In this document: positions 17,114-26,029 of the stretch, in pieces
Position numbering within the stretch: position 1 is the first letter of the stretch
How the letters are laid out: every line of letters starts with the position of its first letter
Source: an uncultured Clostridia bacterium
GTDB lineage: Bacteria; Bacillota; Clostridia; Christensenellales; Aristaeellaceae
NCBI GenBank assembly: GCA_946542235.1
Contig: CAMNKK010000006.1
Location: forward strand, 1 to 53,285
Direction of reading: 5' to 3'
Length of the DNA: 53,285 nucleotides
The notes under the pieces: generated by a model
The model's input: the letters and a program-made list of their open reading frames with translations, nothing else
Told to the model about the DNA's origin: nothing
The model's database searches: none
Made by a program: the position numbers and the translations under genes

Positions 17114-19859
17114 GGCGAAAAAAACAAAAGCAAGGCCGGATGCTCCGCGGACAGGCGGAGCCGGCCGGGAAAGGCGGGGGATTTCCCTGGCGGAGAAGAA
17201 CCTGATCATCGGACTGCTGGCCCATGTGGACGCGGGCAAAACCACGCTGTCCGAAGCGCTGCTCTATGCCTCCGGCCAGCTGCGGAAGCTTGGCCGGGTG
17301 GATCATGGTGACGCGTTTCTGGATACGGACGCGCAGGAAAGGGAAAGGGGTATTACCATCTTTTCCAAGCAGGCGGAGCTGACCTGGAAGGATCTGCGCC
17401 TGACCCTGATGGATACCCCGGGACACGTGGACTTTTCCAGCGAGATGGAGCGGACACTGGGTGTGCTGGACGCCGCAGTGCTGGTGATCAGCGGCGCGGA
17501 CGGGGTGCAGGGACACACCGAAACGCTGTGGCGGCTGCTGAAATCCTATCGGGTGCCGACCCTGCTGTTCATCAACAAGATGGATCAGCCGGGAACGGAT
17601 CGGGCTGCCCTGATGCGGGAGGTGAAAAACCGCCTTTCGGAGGGATGCTTTGATCCGGAAGCGCCGGAGGCCATGGAAGAGGCCGCGATGTCTTCTGAGG
17701 AGGCCATGGAGGCGTTCCTGCGGGAGGGAACGGTTCCCGCCCCGCTGCTGCGAAGCGCCGTATCCGCCAGGAAGCTCTTTCCCTGCTGCTTCGGAAGCGC
17801 GCTGAAGATGAAGGGAATTGAAAACCTGCTGGACGGAATCCGGGCATGGATCGATCCGCCGGAGTACCCTGCGGAATTCGGCGCCAGAATCTTCAAAATC
17901 AGCCGCGACCCCCAGGGGGCGCGGCTGACCTGGATGAAAATTACCGGCGGAAGCCTCCGGGTGAAAGCGGTGTACTCCCGGGGAGAGACCGCCGAAAAGA
18001 TCAACCAGATCCGAATCTACAGCGGAAACAGGTTCCGGCTGACGGAGGAGGCGCCTGCGGGAACCGTCTGCGCCGTGACAGGCCTGGCAGGCTCCCGGGC
18101 GGGAGAGGGGCTGGGACGGGAAGGGGAAGCCGAGACGCCGCTGCTCTCTCCGGTGTTTACCTATCAGGCAATGCTGCCTCCCGGCAGCGATCCTTCCCAG
18201 GCGCTGCAGTGCTTCCGGATGCTGGAGGAGGAGGATCCTCAGCTGCATGTGGTCTGGAACGGGGAAAAGCGGGAAATCCATGTGCAGCTGATGGGCGAGG
18301 TGCAGCTGGAGATTCTGCGAAGGCTGCTGCAGGACCGTTTCCAGCTGCAGGTGCGCTTCAGCGAAGGCAGCATTCTTTACCGGGAAACCATCGCGGCGCC
18401 GGCGGAGGGAGTGGGACATTATGAGCCGCTCCGTCACTACGCGGAGGTGCATCTGCTGCTGGAGCCGGGGCTGCCGGGCAGCGGGCTTCACTACGGAAGC
18501 GCGGTTTCCGTGGACGATCTGGAGCTGAACTGGCAGCGGCTGATCCTGACCCACCTGAAGGAAAAGACCCACCGGGGCGTCCTGACCGGGGCACCGATCA
18601 CCGATATGAAGATTACCCTGATCGCGGGCCGGGCCCATCTGAAGCATACCGAGGGAGGAGATTTCCGCCAGGCGACCTACCGGGCGGTCCGTCAGGGGCT
18701 GATGGGGGCGAAAAGCGTGCTGCTGGAGCCCTGGTATGATCTGCGCCTGGAGCTGCCCTCCGACTGCGTCGGCCGGGCCATGACGGATCTGAGCCAGCGG
18801 GGAGGAACCCTGAGCGCGCCTGAAACAGAGGGGGACCGGACCGTTCTGAGGGGCAGCGCGCCGGTGGCGGCCATGCGGGGATACGGCCGGGAGGTGCTCG
18901 GCTATTCCCGGGGACTGGGCCGGCTCAGCTGCTCTCTGAAGGGCTACGCGCCCTGCCGGAACCAGGAGGAGATCATAGCGGAGAGAGGATATGATCCGGA
19001 GGCGGATGTGGAAAATACGGCGGATTCCGTCTTCTGCGCCCACGGCGCCGGATTCGTGGTTCCCTGGGACGAGGTTCCCCGGTACATGCATCTGCATCCG
19101 GATCCGCTGTCCGGCGCGGCCCGGACCGCCGGGGAGGGGACGGCTCCTGCCGCGGAAAACGGACCTGCGGCTTCCTCCGGCTCCTCCGGAACGGCATCCC
19201 GGTCCGATTTTCAGGGCAGAATGAACGAGGACCGGGAGCTGCAGGCGATCTTTGAGAGAACCTACGGAAAGCCGAAAAGCCGGGACGACCGGGCGCCCGG
19301 GAAGAACGGCCGGCCTACGCTCAACGGGCGGACACTGGAGCTGGAGCCGCCGAAGACGGAATATCTTCTGGTGGACGGGTATAATATCATCTTCGCCTGG
19401 CCGGACCTTCAGGAACTTGCGCGGCACAGCCTGGAGGACGCCCGGAAAAGCCTGACGGACATCCTCGGCAATTACCACGGCTTCCGGGCGGGAGAGCTGA
19501 TCCTTGTTTTTGACGCCTATCGGGTGCAGGGAAGCCACGGCGCCCAGGAAGAGGTGCAGGGCATTCATGTGGTCTACACCAGGGAGGCGGAGACGGCGGA
19601 TAACTATATTGAGCGGACGATCCGGGAATTTGCCGGGAAAAAGGACCGAACGGTTCGGGTAGCCACCTCCGACGGCCTGGAACAGGTGATTATTCTCGGC
19701 GGCGGGGCGACCCGCGTCTCGGCCCGGGAATTCCGGCGGGAGGTGGAGCAGACGAGGGTGGAAATCGCTTCCATTCTGGAGAAGAACAACCTTCATCCCA
19801 AGGAAACTTCCGCCGTGGCCCTGGCCCTGCAGAAGGCCATGAAAAAACCGCAGAAATAA
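17112..19859 (+). CDS. TetM/EF-G-like translation factor GTPase with C-terminal NYN (YacP-like) RNase domain
   Basis: 915 residues. Residues 28-650 have the EF-G/ribosomal-protection layout: G1 AHVDAGKT (37-44), RERGIT, G3 DTPGHVDF (101-108) and G4 NKMD (155-158), then domains II to V. After a Gly/Ser/Ala-rich linker comes an NYN domain of the YacP/Rae1 type, LLVDGYNIIF with Asp755, and VATSDGLEQ further on. YacP/Rae1 is a ribosome-associated mRNA endonuclease, so the fusion joins a ribosome-binding GTPase to a probable RNase. The start is TTG with no clear ribosome site and a hairpin immediately upstream; no ATG or GTG lies before the G1 motif. It should not be read as tetracycline resistance, since this divergent chromosomal group is uncharacterised. 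Confidence 0.85.
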   Translation: MAKKTKARPDAPRTGGAGRERRGISLAEKNLIIGLLAHVDAGKTTLSEALLYASGQLRKLGRVDHGDAFLDTDAQERERGITIFSKQAELTWKDLRLTLMDTPGHVDFSSEMERTLGVLDAAVLVISGADGVQGHTETLWRLLKSYRVPTLLFINKMDQPGTDRAALMREVKNRLSEGCFDPEAPEAMEEAAMSSEEAMEAFLREGTVPAPLLRSAVSARKLFPCCFGSALKMKGIENLLDGIRAWIDPPEYPAEFGARIFKISRDPQGARLTWMKITGGSLRVKAVYSRGETAEKINQIRIYSGNRFRLTEEAPAGTVCAVTGLAGSRAGEGLGREGEAETPLLSPVFTYQAMLPPGSDPSQALQCFRMLEEEDPQLHVVWNGEKREIHVQLMGEVQLEILRRLLQDRFQLQVRFSEGSILYRETIAAPAEGVGHYEPLRHYAEVHLLLEPGLPGSGLHYGSAVSVDDLELNWQRLILTHLKEKTHRGVLTGAPITDMKITLIAGRAHLKHTEGGDFRQATYRAVRQGLMGAKSVLLEPWYDLRLELPSDCVGRAMTDLSQRGGTLSAPETEGDRTVLRGSAPVAAMRGYGREVLGYSRGLGRLSCSLKGYAPCRNQEEIIAERGYDPEADVENTADSVFCAHGAGFVVPWDEVPRYMHLHPDPLSGAARTAGEGTAPAAENGPAASSGSSGTASRSDFQGRMNEDRELQAIFERTYGKPKSRDDRAPGKNGRPTLNGRTLELEPPKTEYLLVDGYNIIFAWPDLQELARHSLEDARKSLTDILGNYHGFRAGELILVFDAYRVQGSHGAQEEVQGIHVVYTREAETADNYIERTIREFAGKKDRTVRVATSDGLEQVIILGGGATRVSAREFRREVEQTRVEIASILEKNNLHPKETSAVALALQKAMKKPQK

Positions 19860-19872
19860 AAAAAGCAGAGGG

Positions 19873-20562
19873 TCAGTCTGCTTTCTGCTGAATCTTCAGC
19901 CCGCTGGAAATATCCAGGATATGGGCAGCGTCGTTGAAAAGCTCGATCCTCGGATGCACATACTCCCCTTTGCACACGGGGAATTCCAGCACGGTGACGG
20001 AGGTAAACTCATAGGGCAATACGGTGCAGACATACGGGAAGGGAAGCGCCAGCAGGTGCGACAGAACGCAGGCGCCGGAACCGCCGTGGCTGAAAACCGC
20101 AATGGTTTTCTGCCGGTCGGTGTCGCAGAAATACCTGGTTCCCTCATGCCGGTACCCCTGCTCCAGCAGAAGGGCGTCAAACTTTTCACTGATCTCATCC
20201 AGATATCTGACGGCCGCATTGCCTTTGAAATAGGGATGCTCCCGCCAGTCCGCGCGGAAAAAATCAAAATCTTCCCGGGAAATCATCCAGTCGCTGAGCG
20301 TCCACGGGTGCCCCTCTTCGGGGATTCCGGGACCGCCCCAGGAGATTTCGTGCATATAGCTGAGGGTGCGCACCGGCAGGCCGAGCCGCTGCGCCGTAAA
20401 GGCGGCTGTCTGCGAGGCGCGCCCCATGGGGGAGGCGTAGATTTCCTCGATGCCTTCCCGCTCCAGCCGCCTGGAGGCGGCTTCCGCCTGCTTTCTGCCG
20501 GTTTCCGTAAGACAGTCATTCGCGTAATCAGGCTCGCCGTGCCGGACAAATATGATCCGCAT
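19873..20562 (-). CDS. Histidine phosphatase family protein (phosphoglycerate mutase-like)
   Basis: 229 residues of the branch-1 histidine phosphatase fold. RHGEPDY near residue 7 holds the phosphorylated His, SPMGRASQTA the second Arg, HEISWGG the central Glu region, and FSHGGSG the distal His. It is cytosolic and the substrate cannot be read from sequence. GGGAGG precedes the ATG on the minus strand. It converges on the GTPase gene with a 13-bp gap that contains a small AGCAG/CTGCT hairpin. Confidence 0.9.
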   Translation of the reverse strand: MRIIFVRHGEPDYANDCLTETGRKQAEAASRRLEREGIEEIYASPMGRASQTAAFTAQRLGLPVRTLSYMHEISWGGPGIPEEGHPWTLSDWMISREDFDFFRADWREHPYFKGNAAVRYLDEISEKFDALLLEQGYRHEGTRYFCDTDRQKTIAVFSHGGSGACVLSHLLALPFPYVCTVLPYEFTSVTVLEFPVCKGEYVHPRIELFNDAAHILDISSGLKIQQKAD

Positions 20563-20608
20563 GTTATCCTCCCAGTACCGCTTTTTCGGCGCGTATTCTG
20601 CGGGAAAG

Positions 20609-20638
20609 ATTATACAGGAAGCCCCGGCGGGTTTTCAA
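20609..20638 (-). promoter_or_regulatory. Sigma-A promoter for the histidine phosphatase gene
   Basis: Reading the minus strand: TTGAAA (20633-20638), an 18-bp spacer and TATAAT (20609-20614), about 45 bp before the start codon. Confidence 0.75.
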
Positions 20639-20674
20639 GCCCCCAAAGGGCGCTCCGCAGAGGAGAAATAACCC

Positions 20675-20703
20675 TTTTCACAGGGAGAAAAATAGGATAT
20701 AAT
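20675..20703 (+). promoter_or_regulatory. Sigma-A promoter for pta
   Basis: TTTTCA (20675-20680), a 17-bp spacer and a perfect TATAAT (20698-20703), 55 bp before the pta start. Confidence 0.7.
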
Positions 20704-20758
20704 AACGATGGCGCGAACCGCCGAAGAGGAATGAATTAAGCGGCAGGAGGAAAGAAAA

Positions 20759-21760
20759 ATGTCTGTGATTGATCGCATCAAGGCCAAGGCGAAGACGAAT
20801 GTGAAGCACATTGTGCTGGCGGAGGGAAGCGAACCCCGTACGGTGCAGGCGGCAGCCAAAATCGTGGCGGAGGGCCTGGCAAAGATTACGCTGGTAGGCA
20901 ATCCGGAAGAGATCCGGAAGGTTGCGGCGGAAACCGGGACCGATCTGCAGGGCGTAGCCATTGTGGATCCCGCAGCCTGCGAAAAGAGCGAAGCCTACGC
21001 TGAAAAGCTGTGCGAGCTGCGCCAGAAGAAGGGCATGACCATCGAGCAGGCCCGGGATCTGGTCTATAAAAACACGCTGTATTTCGCCACCATGATGCTG
21101 AAGATGGACGACGCGGACGGCATGGTAGCCGGCGCGATCAATTCCACAGGGAACGTGCTGCGCCCGGCGCTGCAGATCATCAAGATGGCTCCCGGAATCT
21201 CCACGGCTTCCAGCTGCTTTATCATGGAGCTGCCCACCAAGCAGTACGGGGATGACGGCGTGATGCTGTTCGGCGACTGCGCCGTCAACATTGAGCCCAG
21301 CGCGGATGAGCTGGCGGCCATTGCCCTGGCCACGGCCAACACCTGCAGGAGCCTGCTGCAGGCGGAGCCCCGGGTGGCGATGCTTTCCTTCTCCACCAAG
21401 GGCAGCGCAAAGCATGACGTGGTGACCCGGGTGCAGGAAGCGACGGCAAAGGCGAAGGAGCTGGCTCCGGACCTGATGCTGGACGGCGAGCTGCAGGCGG
21501 ACGCCGCGCTGGTGCCCGAAGTGGCGAACCTGAAGGCGCCCGGATCCTCCGTGGCGGGCAAGAACCCGAACGTGCTGATCTTCCCGAACCTGGGTGCCGG
21601 GAATATCGGATACAAGCTGGTGCAGCGGCTGGCCGGCGCCAAGGCGATCGGGCCGATCATCCAGGGACTGGCGAAGCCGGTCAACGATCTGAGCCGCGGA
21701 TGCAATGTGGAAGAAATTGTGAACACCGTTGCGGCAGTGGCCGTGATTGCGCAGGGCTGA
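20759..21760 (+). CDS. pta: Phosphate acetyltransferase
   Basis: 333 residues, the short class I Pta that interconverts acetyl-CoA and acetyl phosphate for acetate production and ATP gain. Recognisable stretches are HIVLAEGSEPRTVQAA, the motif DGMVAGAINSTG, MLSFSTKGSAKH, and PNVLIFPNLGAGNIGYKLVQR near the C-terminus. AGGAGG lies just before the ATG. The usual partner ackA is not in the window. It has its own promoter; rpmH follows from a separate strong promoter. Confidence 0.97.
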   Translation: MSVIDRIKAKAKTNVKHIVLAEGSEPRTVQAAAKIVAEGLAKITLVGNPEEIRKVAAETGTDLQGVAIVDPAACEKSEAYAEKLCELRQKKGMTIEQARDLVYKNTLYFATMMLKMDDADGMVAGAINSTGNVLRPALQIIKMAPGISTASSCFIMELPTKQYGDDGVMLFGDCAVNIEPSADELAAIALATANTCRSLLQAEPRVAMLSFSTKGSAKHDVVTRVQEATAKAKELAPDLMLDGELQADAALVPEVANLKAPGSSVAGKNPNVLIFPNLGAGNIGYKLVQRLAGAKAIGPIIQGLAKPVNDLSRGCNVEEIVNTVAAVAVIAQG

Positions 21761-21780
21761 GATTCCGGCAAAAAAGTTTC

Positions 21781-21809
21781 TTGACTTTTGGAAAACGCTT
21801 CTGTATACT
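21781..21809 (+). promoter_or_regulatory. Strong sigma-A promoter for rpmH
   Basis: TTGACT (21781-21786), a 17-bp spacer and TATACT (21804-21809), 85 bp before rpmH. The message would have a leader of about 78 nt containing a GC-rich inverted repeat. Confidence 0.85.
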
Positions 21810-21893
21810 TAACAGGCTATTTCAGCGGTTCCGGGGATATTCCCGGGCGGGGATGATCCCTGTTGAATGCTTTAAGTAGAGGAGTGTTGGGAA

Positions 21894-22028
21894 ATGTTCC
21901 GTACGTATCAGCCCAAGAAGCGTCAGCGCAGCAAGGTTCACGGCTTCCGCGCCCGCATGGCGACCAAGAACGGCCGTCGCGTGCTGGCTGCCCGCCGCCG
22001 TCGCGGACGCAAGGAGCTGACGGTGTGA
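21894..22028 (+). CDS. rpmH: 50S ribosomal protein L34
   Basis: A 44-residue basic protein beginning [21 protein letters not shown] and ending RRGRKELTV, an unmistakable L34. It is part of the large ribosomal subunit. AGAGGAG precedes the ATG. It is followed by an intrinsic terminator and then rnpA, the classic order. Codons here (CGT/CGC for Arg) differ from the CGG-rich neighbours, as expected for a highly expressed gene. Confidence 0.99.
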   Translation: MFRTYQPKKRQRSKVHGFRARMATKNGRRVLAARRRRGRKELTV

Positions 22029-22066
22029 CCGGCACCGTCCAGCATTTTCGCTTGACTGTGGTTAAG

Positions 22067-22097
22067 GCCCGCCTTCCGTAGAAAAGGCGGGCTTTTT
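22067..22097 (+). terminator. Intrinsic terminator between rpmH and rnpA
   Basis: GCCCGCCTT (22067-22075) pairs with AAGGCGGGC (22084-22092), with an 8-base loop and T5. Partial read-through would set a high L34 to RnpA ratio. Confidence 0.9.
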
Positions 22098-22141
22098 CCT
22101 GATTGTGAGATTTTCCGGGAACGAAACGGGTCAAGAGGATC

Positions 22142-22486
22142 ATGGAAAGACAGTATCGGCTGCAAAAAAACAGTGCGTTTCAGTATGTCTACCGTCGTGG
22201 ACATTCTGTCGCCTGCCGCGATCTGGTCATGCTCTGCGCCAGGGGGCGCGGGCTGAAGGTTGGGTTTTCCGTCAGCAAGAAGGTAGGCAACGCGGTGGTC
22301 CGGAACAGGACCAAGCGCCGCCTCCGGGAATGCTTTCGGCCCTATTTGGGGGACGTGAAACCCGGCCTGTACATTATCGTCGCCAGACCGTCCGCCGCAA
22401 AGGCCACCTTCCAGAGTCTGCAGAGAGACGTGCGCTACCTGCTGAAGAAGCAGGACGCGCTGACGGAAGGGAGTCGCGCCCAGTGA
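22142..22486 (+). CDS. rnpA: Ribonuclease P protein component
   Basis: 114 residues. It is the protein subunit that helps RNase P RNA remove tRNA 5' leaders. The signature [16 protein letters not shown] and the N-terminal [15 protein letters not shown] are intact. Its TGA stop overlaps the GTG start of yidD by 4 bp, so the two are translationally coupled. No rnpB RNA gene was recognised in the window. Confidence 0.98.
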   Translation: MERQYRLQKNSAFQYVYRRGHSVACRDLVMLCARGRGLKVGFSVSKKVGNAVVRNRTKRRLRECFRPYLGDVKPGLYIIVARPSAAKATFQSLQRDVRYLLKKQDALTEGSRAQ

Positions 22487-22725
22487 AAAAGGTTTTTCTG
22501 GCCCTGATCCGTTTTTATCGGAAATACCTGAGCCCCCGGAAGGGAAGGCCGAGCTGCCGCTATATTCCGACCTGCTCCCAGTACGCAGTGACCGCCATAG
22601 AGCGCTATGGCGCATGGAAGGGCGGATGGATGGCCGCATGGCGGCTGCTGCGCTGCAATCCCTTCAGCAGGGGCGGGTATGACCCCGTTCCCGTGGATCT
22701 GTATACACTGATAAGGAGGGAATAA
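22483..22725 (+). CDS. yidD: Membrane protein insertion efficiency factor YidD
   Basis: 80 residues starting at a GTG that overlaps the rnpA stop. The family signature [20 protein letters not shown] followed by [18 protein letters not shown] is complete. YidD is a small peripheral membrane protein that assists YidC-dependent insertion. The yidC ribosome site AAGGAGGG lies inside its 3' end. Confidence 0.97.
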   Translation: MKKVFLALIRFYRKYLSPRKGRPSCRYIPTCSQYAVTAIERYGAWKGGWMAAWRLLRCNPFSRGGYDPVPVDLYTLIRRE

Positions 22726-22731
22726 CCGAGA

Positions 22732-23730
22732 ATGAACGAGGCACTGTTCAACTTCCTGTCCTGGATTAACTCCTGGACGGGCAGCTGGGGACTCGCGATG
22801 ATCATCTTCACGGTGCTGATCCGCCTGGCACTGACACCCCTGGACTTCAAGAGCCGGGTCGGGATGCGGAAAACCACGAAGATTCAGCCCAAGATCGCGG
22901 AGCTTCAGAAAAAGTATGCCAACGACAAGGAAAAGCTGAATCAGAAGACGGCGGAGCTGTACAAGAAGGAAGGGGTCAATCCCCTGAGCAGCTGCCTTCC
23001 GCTGCTGCTGACCTGGCCCGTCCTGATTATCGTGTTCTCCGCCATGCGCACGGCGGCGAACCAGGAGATTCTGGGGCAGGTGACGCAGATCCTGAACAAC
23101 GAGACACCCACCATGGAGCCCTTCCTGTGGATCAAGAACCTCTGGATGCCGGACAGCCTTTTCAGCCCGGCCTGGCCGAATCTGGACACGCTGCGTCAGA
23201 TTCCCGGGGATATGTGGAAGACCTGGTTTGCGGGCTTCGGGGAGAATGTGCCCGCGCTGCTGCAGGGCCTGAACCTGACGGCGGAAAGCTTTGACAACAA
23301 TGCCCTGATGGCCACCATCCAGAGCATCCATGCGGCGATGACGAACGGAAATCCGGCCTATGTGGATGCCCTCAGCTCCAGCGGCGGATGGACCTTCAAC
23401 CTTCTGATCACGCAGCTGACGGTGGTGAAGGAATACAACGGCTACATGCTGCTGCCGATCCTGAGCGCTGTGACCCAGATCATCATGACCAAACTCACCG
23501 GCGGGCAGCAGAACCAGAGCGGGAACGATCAGGCCGCGGCCACCGGCAAGATGATGACCTGGTTCTTCCCCATTTTCTCCCTGGTGATCTGCTTCGGCTA
23601 CAGTTCCGCCTTCGCGCTGTACTGGGTGATGGGGAACATCGTGATGATGGTGCAGACAATGATTATCAATCGGATCCTGGATGAGCGGGAAAAGAAGGCC
23701 CAGGCGGTCGGAGAGGGAACGGTGAAATAA
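22732..23730 (+). CDS. yidC: Membrane protein insertase YidC/OxaA
   Basis: A 332-residue Gram-positive-type insertase without a large periplasmic domain or lipobox. It has five predicted membrane segments, and the first (GLAMIIFTVLIRLALTPLD) carries the conserved Arg of the hydrophilic groove. A cytoplasmic coiled-coil hairpin follows (KIQPKIAELQKKYANDKEKL). The loop between segments 2 and 3 is long and variable. Its stop overlaps jag by one base (TAATG). Confidence 0.97.
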   Translation: MNEALFNFLSWINSWTGSWGLAMIIFTVLIRLALTPLDFKSRVGMRKTTKIQPKIAELQKKYANDKEKLNQKTAELYKKEGVNPLSSCLPLLLTWPVLIIVFSAMRTAANQEILGQVTQILNNETPTMEPFLWIKNLWMPDSLFSPAWPNLDTLRQIPGDMWKTWFAGFGENVPALLQGLNLTAESFDNNALMATIQSIHAAMTNGNPAYVDALSSSGGWTFNLLITQLTVVKEYNGYMLLPILSAVTQIIMTKLTGGQQNQSGNDQAAATGKMMTWFFPIFSLVICFGYSSAFALYWVMGNIVMMVQTMIINRILDEREKKAQAVGEGTVK

Positions 23731-24722
23731 TGATGAAATCATACGAAGCTTCCGCCAAGACAGTGGAAGAAGCGATTGAACTGGGACTGCAGGAGCTGGG
23801 CGCCTCCATCGGAGACGTGGATGTGCAGGTCCTGGAGGAAGGCAGCAAGGGCCTGTTCGGCCTGTTCGGATCCCGGATGGCCAAGGTCCGGCTGACGGTG
23901 AAGGAAGAGGAAGAGGATCTGCTGGGAGACCTGATGGGCGAAGAGAAGAAGCCCGCGCCGGCGCCCAGGGCGCCGAAGGCTCCGAAGGAAAAGAAGCCTG
24001 AACCGGAGAAGAAACCCGCGGAGGAGCCTGCCGGGCAGAAGGAAGAGGAGACGGAACCCGTCTCCGGGAAAAAGGAACAGGCCCGCCCGGCGCCCGTGAA
24101 GCGCGTCGCGGTGAAGAAGGCGGACAGGAAGCCGGCCCGGGAAGCGGAGCAGGAGACGAAAGCCGGGGAGACGGCGGAGGACGCCGCGGAGACGGAAGAG
24201 AAAAAGCAGGAAATCCGGATGATGGAAAAGCCGGAGGTTACCTTCATCCCGGAGGATCAGCTGGACGCGGAAAGCGCCGCCGGAAAGGCCTTTTCCTTCC
24301 TGAAGGAACTGACGAGGCTGATGGGCGTGGACGTATCCATCGAAATGGGCACGGACGCCGAGGGCAATGTCTACGGGTCCATGATGGGAGATACGCTGGG
24401 AATCCTGATCGGCCGCAGGGGAGAAACGCTGGACGCCGTTCAGTATCTGACCAGCCTGAAGGTGAACCGGGGGCAGGAGAACTACACCCGCGTGACACTG
24501 GATACGGAAAACTACCGGGCCCGCCGGGAAGATACCCTGATCCGCCTGGCCAACCGGATGGCCAACCGGGCGATCCGCACCGGACGCCGGGTCAGCCTGG
24601 AGCCCATGAATCCCTACGAGCGGCGCATCATTCATTACGCGCTGCAGCAGAATGAGGCTGTCAGCACCCATTCCGAAGGGGACGAACCCAACCGGCATGT
24701 TGTAATCACGGTGAAGAAATAA
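23730..24722 (+). CDS. jag: RNA-binding protein KhpB/Jag
   Basis: 330 residues: a Jag-N domain (1-52, with KGLFGLFGSRMAKVRL), a long charged Lys/Glu/Pro/Ala linker (about 55-160), a KH domain with GILIGRRGETLDAVQYL, and an R3H domain (RRIIHYALQQNEAVSTHSEG). KhpB binds RNA with KhpA and links to cell elongation. The first ATG overlaps the yidC stop; a second ATG follows at 23733. In most Firmicutes mnmE follows; here serS does, so the origin-proximal gene order is broken. Confidence 0.96.
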   Translation: MMKSYEASAKTVEEAIELGLQELGASIGDVDVQVLEEGSKGLFGLFGSRMAKVRLTVKEEEEDLLGDLMGEEKKPAPAPRAPKAPKEKKPEPEKKPAEEPAGQKEEETEPVSGKKEQARPAPVKRVAVKKADRKPAREAEQETKAGETAEDAAETEEKKQEIRMMEKPEVTFIPEDQLDAESAAGKAFSFLKELTRLMGVDVSIEMGTDAEGNVYGSMMGDTLGILIGRRGETLDAVQYLTSLKVNRGQENYTRVTLDTENYRARREDTLIRLANRMANRAIRTGRRVSLEPMNPYERRIIHYALQQNEAVSTHSEGDEPNRHVVITVKK

Positions 24723-24748
24723 GCAACGATCAATGGAGGCGACAGATC

Positions 24749-26029
24749 ATGCTGGATATCAATCTGCTCCGGACGGATCCGGAGAAGGTGAAGGAGAATA
24801 TCCGTAAAAAATTCCAGGACCAGAAACTGCCCATGGTGGATGAGGTGATCCAGCTGGACAGGGATTACCGGAACGCCCAGCAGCAGGCGGACGCGCTGCG
24901 GAATCAGAGAAAGCAGAAAAGCAAGCTGATCGGCGGACTGATGGCCAAGGGCCAGAAGGAAGAAGCCGAAAAGCTGAAGGCGGAAGTGGCCGCGCTGGCG
25001 GATGAGCTGGAAGCCCTCGAACAGAAGGAAGAGGAGCTGAAGGCGGAAATCCGGAAGCGGATGCTGGTGATTCCCAACATCATCGACGATTCCGTGCCGA
25101 TCGGACGGGATGACAGCGAAAATGTGGAAATCCAGCGCTTCGGGGAGCCGGTCGTGCCGGAATATGAAATCCCCTATCATGTGGATATCATGGAGCGGCT
25201 CAGCGGAATTGACCTGGACGCGGCGCGCCAGACCAGCGGCAACGGATTCTATTATCTGATGGGCGATATTGCCCGGCTGCACAGCGCAATCCTGTCCTAC
25301 GCCCGGGATTTCATGATTGACCGGGGATTCACCTATGTGATCCCGCCCTTCATGATTCACGGGGATGTGGTGACCGGTGTCATGAGCTTTACCGAGATGG
25401 AAAACATGATGTACAAGATCGAGGGGGAGGATCTGTATCTGATCGGCACCTCGGAGCACAGCATGATCGGCAAGTTCATCGACAGCATCCTGGATGAGGA
25501 CAGCCTTCCCCGCACCCTGACCAGCTACAGCCCCTGCTTCCGCAAGGAAGTCGGAGCGCACGGAATTGAGGAGCGGGGCGTGTACCGGATTCATCAGTTT
25601 GAAAAGCAGGAGATGATCGTCGTCTGCAAGCCGGAGGATTCCATGATGTGGTTCGACCGGCTCTGGCAGAATACGGTGGACTTCTTCCGGACGCTGGATA
25701 TTCCGGTCCGGACGCTGGAATGCTGCTCCGGGGATCTGGCGGACCTGAAGGTGAAGAGCCTGGACGTGGAAGCGTGGAGCCCCCGGCAGAAGAAATACTT
25801 TGAAGTCGGATCCTGCTCCAACCTGGGCGACGCGCAGGCCCGGCGCCTGCAGATCCGGGTCAAGGACAGGGACGGAAAGAAATACTTTGCCCACACGCTG
25901 AATAATACCTGCGTAGCGCCGCCCCGGATGCTGATTGCCTTCCTGGAAAACAACCTGAAGGCGGACGGCACGGTGGCGATTCCTGAAGCGCTGCGGATGT
26001 ATATGGGCGGAAAGGATCATATCGGATGA
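24749..26029 (+). CDS. serS: Serine--tRNA ligase
   Basis: 426 residues. The N-terminal long antiparallel coiled coil (about 30-105) grips the tRNA variable arm. The class II catalytic core has motif 2 (CFRKEVGAHGIEERGVYRIH) and motif 3 near the C-terminus (NTCVAPPRMLIAFLENN). The substrate loop reads GTSEHSMIG where many bacterial enzymes have TAE. No T-box leader fits in the 26-bp gap after jag, so there is no tRNA-sensing control at this start. It overlaps rpiB by ATGA. Confidence 0.96.
   Translation: MLDINLLRTDPEKVKENIRKKFQDQKLPMVDEVIQLDRDYRNAQQQADALRNQRKQKSKLIGGLMAKGQKEEAEKLKAEVAALADELEALEQKEEELKAEIRKRMLVIPNIIDDSVPIGRDDSENVEIQRFGEPVVPEYEIPYHVDIMERLSGIDLDAARQTSGNGFYYLMGDIARLHSAILSYARDFMIDRGFTYVIPPFMIHGDVVTGVMSFTEMENMMYKIEGEDLYLIGTSEHSMIGKFIDSILDEDSLPRTLTSYSPCFRKEVGAHGIEERGVYRIHQFEKQEMIVVCKPEDSMMWFDRLWQNTVDFFRTLDIPVRTLECCSGDLADLKVKSLDVEAWSPRQKKYFEVGSCSNLGDAQARRLQIRVKDRDGKKYFAHTLNNTCVAPPRMLIAFLENNLKADGTVAIPEALRMYMGGKDHIG

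Noticed and set aside
16407..19796. Long minus-strand open frame of 1129 codons
   Set aside because: It is antisense to the GTPase gene, compositionally Arg/Pro/Gln rich, without motifs; GC-rich codon bias on the plus strand creates it.
17112..19859. Tetracycline resistance gene of the tet(M) group
   Set aside because: The GTPase half resembles ribosomal protection proteins, but it is a divergent chromosomal type with an NYN fusion and no mobile context; resistance cannot be claimed.
21761..22141. Replication origin next to rpmH
   Set aside because: No dnaA gene and no cluster of TTATCCACA-like boxes is seen.
24723..24748. T-box riboswitch before serS
   Set aside because: Only 26 bp separate jag and serS, too short for a T-box.
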